Below are positions 60,640-64,000 of a stretch of DNA of 64,000 bases, piece by piece. Source of the stretch: Cupriavidus pauculus (GTDB lineage: Bacteria; Pseudomonadota; Gammaproteobacteria; Burkholderiales; Burkholderiaceae). A model generated the notes under the pieces. It was given only the letters and a program-made list of their open reading frames with translations, was not told the DNA's origin and made no database searches. The position numbers and the translations under genes were made by a program. Position 1 is the stretch's first letter; each line of letters starts with the position of its first letter. The stretch is from the NCBI RefSeq assembly GCF_008693385.1, contig NZ_CP044065.1, positions 1,364,001-1,428,000 on the forward strand, read 5' to 3'.

Positions 60640-61500
60640 GCGCAGCCGCTCGGTGAGCGCTGCCGAGGCCGGCGTCATCGGTGCGCGCAGTTCGTTCGTC
60701 AGCCATCCCTGTGCCGCCAGCAGGGCCTTGAGCGGGCCCGGGTTCGGTTCGGCGAATAGCAGTCCGATCGTCGGCATTAACGCGTGAAAGTGGTGTCTGG
60801 CGACGTCGAGTTGCTGTTCGGTGACCGCGCGCCATAGCGCGACGAAGCGCTCCGGGTGGATGTGGGCCGATGCGATGATGGCGCCCCGGCCGCCCAGGCT
60901 TAATGTGGAAAGCAGCTGATGGTCTTCGCCCGCGAGGACGGCCAGGCGGCCGTCGGCGATCAGCGTCTGCGTGGTGCCGGCGTTGCCGCCGCAATCCTTG
61001 ATCGCGCGGATATTGGCGTGGCTGGCCAGCGAGAGGATCGTTTCCGCGGTCAGCGTGGCGCCGGTGCGATAGGGGATGTCGTACAGCACCAGCGGCGCGC
61101 GCGAGCGATCGGCCAGGGTCCGGAAGTAGGCCTGCGATCCCGCCTGCGACGGGCGGATGTAATACGGTGCGGGCGCGAGGATGCCCGCCACGGGACGTTC
61201 GTTGATCCGGTCCAGACGGGCCAGCACATGCCGGACGTTATTGCCGGCCAACCCCATGATGACCGGCAACGTGCCGGCCTCGGCCAGCACCGTGTCGAGA
61301 ACGGCCAGTTGTTCGGCTTCGTCGAGCGCCGCGGCTTCGCCCGTGCTGCCGCATACAACGAACCCCGCCATTCCGCTGTCGCGATAATGGCCGACGAGTC
61401 GCCGCAGCGCGGCGTGATCGACCTCGTCACGGCGAAAGGGCGTGACGAGGGGCAGCCAGATGCCGTCGTAATCTGTTTCAAGCGATTCCACTTCCTGCAT
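60616..61500 (-). CDS. DapA-like dihydrodipicolinate synthase-family lyase
   Basis: A 294-residue class I aldolase-fold protein. GSTGEAAALDEAEQ, LYDIPYRTGATL (Tyr) and IRAIKDCGGN (Schiff-base Lys) match the DapA family. The ATG at 61500 has GGAG 8 nt upstream. A longer in-frame start at 61641 is possible but would run through the 61609-61640 inverted repeat. It is not in a lysine-synthesis context. A paralogue of the true DapA, acting on another keto-acid, is likely. It overlaps piuC by 24 bp, tail to tail. Confidence 0.77.
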   Translation of the reverse strand: MQEVESLETDYDGIWLPLVTPFRRDEVDHAALRRLVGHYRDSGMAGFVVCGSTGEAAALDEAEQLAVLDTVLAEAGTLPVIMGLAGNNVRHVLARLDRINERPVAGILAPAPYYIRPSQAGSQAYFRTLADRSRAPLVLYDIPYRTGATLTAETILSLASHANIRAIKDCGGNAGTTQTLIADGRLAVLAGEDHQLLSTLSLGGRGAIIASAHIHPERFVALWRAVTEQQLDVARHHFHALMPTIGLLFAEPNPGPLKALLAAQGWLTNELRAPMTPASAALTERLRSSLAPLA

Positions 61501-61822
61501 TGTTTGCTCCGGATCGACCGATTCGGAAACCGCACAGGCAAGCGGCAGAGCAGGGGAGGCGCTCGAGACGGCAATACGAGGGGGATGGATGACCGTCTTC
61601 CGCACTGATGCTGTTCCGTCGCTCATCTGACGGAACAGCACGCTCCGGTCAGGTGAGCGACTGTTTTTTGGCTTTGGCGCGCGCGTCGACGGTGTCCCGC
61701 TGCGGCAGCGAATACGCGGCAGATTCAGGACGAAGCGAGGCGGGACGGCGGCTCATGATTCCCGCAATGTAGCGGCATCCCGGGAATCCCGTCAAGACGC
61801 CGCCTTCCCCACGCGACGGCGA
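61501..61822. other. Intergenic stretch with no clear gene
   Basis: These 322 bases separate the dapA-like start from the 3' end of the second TonB receptor, both on the minus strand. The only clear structure is the 12-bp inverted repeat at 61609-61640. An upstream extension of the DapA-like frame (to 61641) has no good ribosome-binding site. The rest probably holds the dapA-like promoter. Confidence 0.5.
61609..61640. other. 12-bp inverted repeat (hairpin or operator)
   Basis: TGCTGTTCCGTC (61609-61620) and GACGGAACAGCA (61629-61640) are perfectly complementary, with loop GCTCATCT. No U-run follows on either side. It may be a rho-independent-like terminator for the receptor gene or an operator for the dapA-like gene; the sequence does not decide. 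Confidence 0.55.
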
Positions 61823-64000
61823 TCAGAACTTGTAGCTGACCGTCCCCAGCACCGTGCGCCGGCTGCCGAAGTAGCAACCGGTCGACGAGATACACGTGCT
61901 GACGTAGCGGCGATCGAACAGGTTCGTCGCGTTGACGGCCACCTTCACACCGCGCAGCTGCAGCACCGACTTGCTCAGATCGTAGCTCAGCGCCGCATCG
62001 AACAATGTGGCGGCCGGCACGCGATAGACGTTGGCCGCATCGCCATACGACCGGCCGATATACCGCACGCCCAGACCCATCCCCAGTCCTTGCAGCGGCG
62101 TCTGCTGGAACTGGTAGTACGTCCACAGCGAAGCCTGATGCTCGGGCACGAACGGCAATGCGTTGCCGGCGATCGTCACGCCCCGTGCATTGGCATTGGC
62201 CTTGAGCACCTCGGTATTCGAGTACGCATACGATGCCACCACATCCAGCCCGCGCATCGGGCTGGCCTTGCCCTCGAGTTCCACGCCGCGCACCCGCGCC
62301 TCGCCGCTCTGCGTGTTGAAGTTGGTGTTCAGCGGATCGGGCGTTAGCACATTGGTCTGCCGAAGATCGAACGCCGACAGCGTGACGAACGCGTTGATGC
62401 CATTGGGCTGGTACTTCACGCCCACCTCGGTCTGGCGCCCGCGCGTGGGCTCGAACGGCGTGCCCGTGCGCCCCGTGCCCGCCTGCGGCTGGAACGACGT
62501 GGCAAAGCTTGCAAACGGCGCAATGCCGTTGTCGAAGCGATAGCTCACGCCAGCGCGTCCCGTAAAGGCGTTGTCGCTCTGCCGCGTGCTCACCGTGTTG
62601 CCCGTTTGCGCCGTGAGCGTATCGGTATCGCTGCCGGCCCAGTCATAGCGGCCGCTCAGCAGAAACGTCCAGCGGTCGATCGCAAGGCTGTCCTGCAGAT
62701 AGCCGCCCACCTGATGGCGCGACTGGTCCACGCGCGTGCCCAGCGGCGGGCGGGTGACCGGCGCGCCGTACACGGGATTGAACACGTCGAGCGCCCGCAC
62801 CAGTACCAGCTGCGACTCCTCGTAACGCGCATCTTCATACTGATAATCGACCCCCATCAGCAACGTATGCCTGATGGGACCGGTACGGAAATTCGCTTCC
62901 GCCTGATTGTCGATGGAGAACACGCCGCTACGCTCGGGGAACGCCCAGCCGTATCGGCTCTCCGTGCGCAGGTCGGGGTTCATGGCCAGCCCCTGCACGC
63001 GCTGCGAATCCGTATCGATATAGCTGTAGCGCGCGTTCTGCCGGAACTGCCACGTATCGTTGGCGCGATGCTCGAACTTGTAGCCGAACATCATCTGCTC
63101 GCTCTCGAACTTGTCGTAGCCGGGCTCGCCGATAAAGCGGCTAGTCGGAATGCTGCCGTTCGGGTTCGGCAGCAGCGTGCCGGCCGCGGGCAGGGCGGGC
63201 GGCGCGCCGCCGCCATCGGAGCGGATCTTCTGGTACTGCGCCATCAGCGTCAGCGACGTATCGGTGCTGGGCCGCCACGTCAGGCTGGGCGCGACCATCA
63301 CGCGGCGCTCGTCGATGTAGTCGATCTCCGTATTGGTATCGCGCGCGAGCCCCACCACGCGATACAGCAGCTTGCCTTCCTCGTCGACGGGGCCCGTGAA
63401 GTCGAACGCGCCCTGTGCGCGGTCATGGCTGCCCGTCTGCAGCACGACCTCGCGCGAGGCCTGCGCCTGCGGCAGCTTGCTGACCAGATTCAGCAGGCCG
63501 CCCGGCGAGCTTTGTCCATAGAGCACCGACGCCGGCCCCTTCAGTACCTCGACGCTTTCCAGCGCGTAGGGGTCGATACGCGGCTGCGAATAGCCGCGCG
63601 CCCCATAGGGCAGGCGCAGGCCGTCGAGGTAGCGCAACGGCACAAAGCCGCGCACCGCCAGCCAGTCATAGCGCAGGTCGGTGTCGCCATACTGGTTGAC
63701 CACGCCCGGCGTGTACTGCAGCGCCTGCATGACGCTCTGCACGCCCTGTTCGTCCATCTGCTCCCGCGTGACCACGTTGATGGTCTGCGGTGTGTCGATG
63801 AGCGGCGTGCTCGTCTTGCTCCCGCTGGCGCGGAGCGGCACCACGCCGTCCGCGTAACCGGACAGATCCGCCGCGCTGGCGCTGACCGTGACCATCGGCA
63901 ACGTGGCGGCACTGGTATCGGCGGGCGCCTGCACCACGGTAAAGGTACGCGGGCCGTTGCTGACGACGCGCAGGCGCGATCCGGCCAGCATGCGGGCGAG
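61823..64000 (-). CDS. TonB-dependent siderophore receptor with STN domain (partial, 5' end outside window)
   Basis: More than 720 residues of a TonB receptor. The visible start, RMLAGSRLRVVSNGPRTF, is the end of a secretin/TonB short N-terminal (STN) domain, so the true start lies beyond 64000. The receptor therefore probably belongs to the FpvA/FhuE/FoxA class that signals to an ECF sigma factor. DTPQTINVVTREQM, GPASVLYGQSSPGG and LNLVSKLPQ mark the plug domain, and the barrel ends ...GTVSYKF with Phe. A matching FecI/FecR pair, if present, would be outside the window. The siderophore is unknown. Confidence 0.83.
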   Translation of the reverse strand, partial: LARMLAGSRLRVVSNGPRTFTVVQAPADTSAATLPMVTVSASAADLSGYADGVVPLRASGSKTSTPLIDTPQTINVVTREQMDEQGVQSVMQALQYTPGVVNQYGDTDLRYDWLAVRGFVPLRYLDGLRLPYGARGYSQPRIDPYALESVEVLKGPASVLYGQSSPGGLLNLVSKLPQAQASREVVLQTGSHDRAQGAFDFTGPVDEEGKLLYRVVGLARDTNTEIDYIDERRVMVAPSLTWRPSTDTSLTLMAQYQKIRSDGGGAPPALPAAGTLLPNPNGSIPTSRFIGEPGYDKFESEQMMFGYKFEHRANDTWQFRQNARYSYIDTDSQRVQGLAMNPDLRTESRYGWAFPERSGVFSIDNQAEANFRTGPIRHTLLMGVDYQYEDARYEESQLVLVRALDVFNPVYGAPVTRPPLGTRVDQSRHQVGGYLQDSLAIDRWTFLLSGRYDWAGSDTDTLTAQTGNTVSTRQSDNAFTGRAGVSYRFDNGIAPFASFATSFQPQAGTGRTGTPFEPTRGRQTEVGVKYQPNGINAFVTLSAFDLRQTNVLTPDPLNTNFNTQSGEARVRGVELEGKASPMRGLDVVASYAYSNTEVLKANANARGVTIAGNALPFVPEHQASLWTYYQFQQTPLQGLGMGLGVRYIGRSYGDAANVYRVPAATLFDAALSYDLSKSVLQLRGVKVAVNATNLFDRRYVSTCISSTGCYFGSRRTVLGTVSYKF

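Overview
The window is high-GC, densely coded DNA with the content and style of a Cupriavidus/Ralstonia-type member of the Burkholderiales: many LysR regulators, porins of the beta-proteobacterial type, an orphan Bug/TctC receptor, a second rpoD, and several aromatic-degradation operons. It looks like an accessory replicon (second chromosome or megaplasmid), although the sequence alone does not prove that. No rRNA, tRNA, IS element or CRISPR array was recognised. Genus-level assignment is inference from gene content.

Region 1 (1-8957) is a nag-type salicylate module. A NahR/NagR-like LysR gene, cut by the window edge, diverges from reductase, salicylate 5-hydroxylase large and small subunits and Rieske ferredoxin (nagAa-nagG-nagH-nagAb). 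These are followed by an aldehyde dehydrogenase, a short-chain dehydrogenase, an aromatic-acid MFS transporter and a porin. The lower pathway lies 10 kb away (18086-22965): a LysR gene diverges from gentisate 1,2-dioxygenase, fumarylpyruvate hydrolase and maleylpyruvate isomerase (nagI, nagK, nagL) plus another MFS transporter. Together they would take salicylate through gentisate to fumarate and pyruvate.

Region 2 (9037-18000) holds redox and detoxification genes: a split-barrel flavoprotein, two AhpD-like proteins without the usual cysteines, two pirins (one with a degenerate metal site), an Old Yellow Enzyme and an exported alpha/beta hydrolase. It also holds an FAH-hydrolase plus extradiol-dioxygenase operon. 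A palindrome (CAGACGTCTG) at the same distance upstream of this operon and of the PhzS-like monooxygenase gene at 22976-24247 suggests one regulon, with the MarR protein at 24515 as the likeliest regulator.

Region 3 (25032-33073) is a second putative ring-cleavage locus: porin, tautomerase, SRPBCC protein, FAH hydrolase, quinone-reductase-like MDR, GntR regulator, MFS, SDR and extradiol dioxygenase. GntR-type palindromes sit in the divergent promoter at its start. Its substrate is unknown.

Region 4 (33085-42928) contains LysR genes, a ribbon-helix-helix-like protein, a DUF1348 protein, a second Old Yellow Enzyme, a YcaC-like hydrolase and a GMC oxidoreductase. It also contains an evident deletion scar in which an exported class II fumarase is joined out of frame to the effector domain of a LacI-family regulator.

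Region 5 (42972-49058) has an RpoD paralogue, a ProQ/FinO RNA chaperone, a HipBA pair with two large operator-like inverted repeats, and a COG0523 metal-chaperone GTPase behind two tandem palindromes. Region 6 (49065-57473) is a LysR-controlled sugar-acid operon: an L-arabinonate-dehydratase-like IlvD/Edd protein, MFS, an L-2-keto-3-deoxyarabonate-dehydratase-like protein, a Bug receptor and LeuC/LeuD paralogues, ended by a hairpin. Region 7 (57629-64000) is iron acquisition: a Fur-box-like site, a catecholate-type TonB receptor, a PiuC/YbiX hydroxylase, a DapA-like protein, and a second TonB receptor that runs off the window end.
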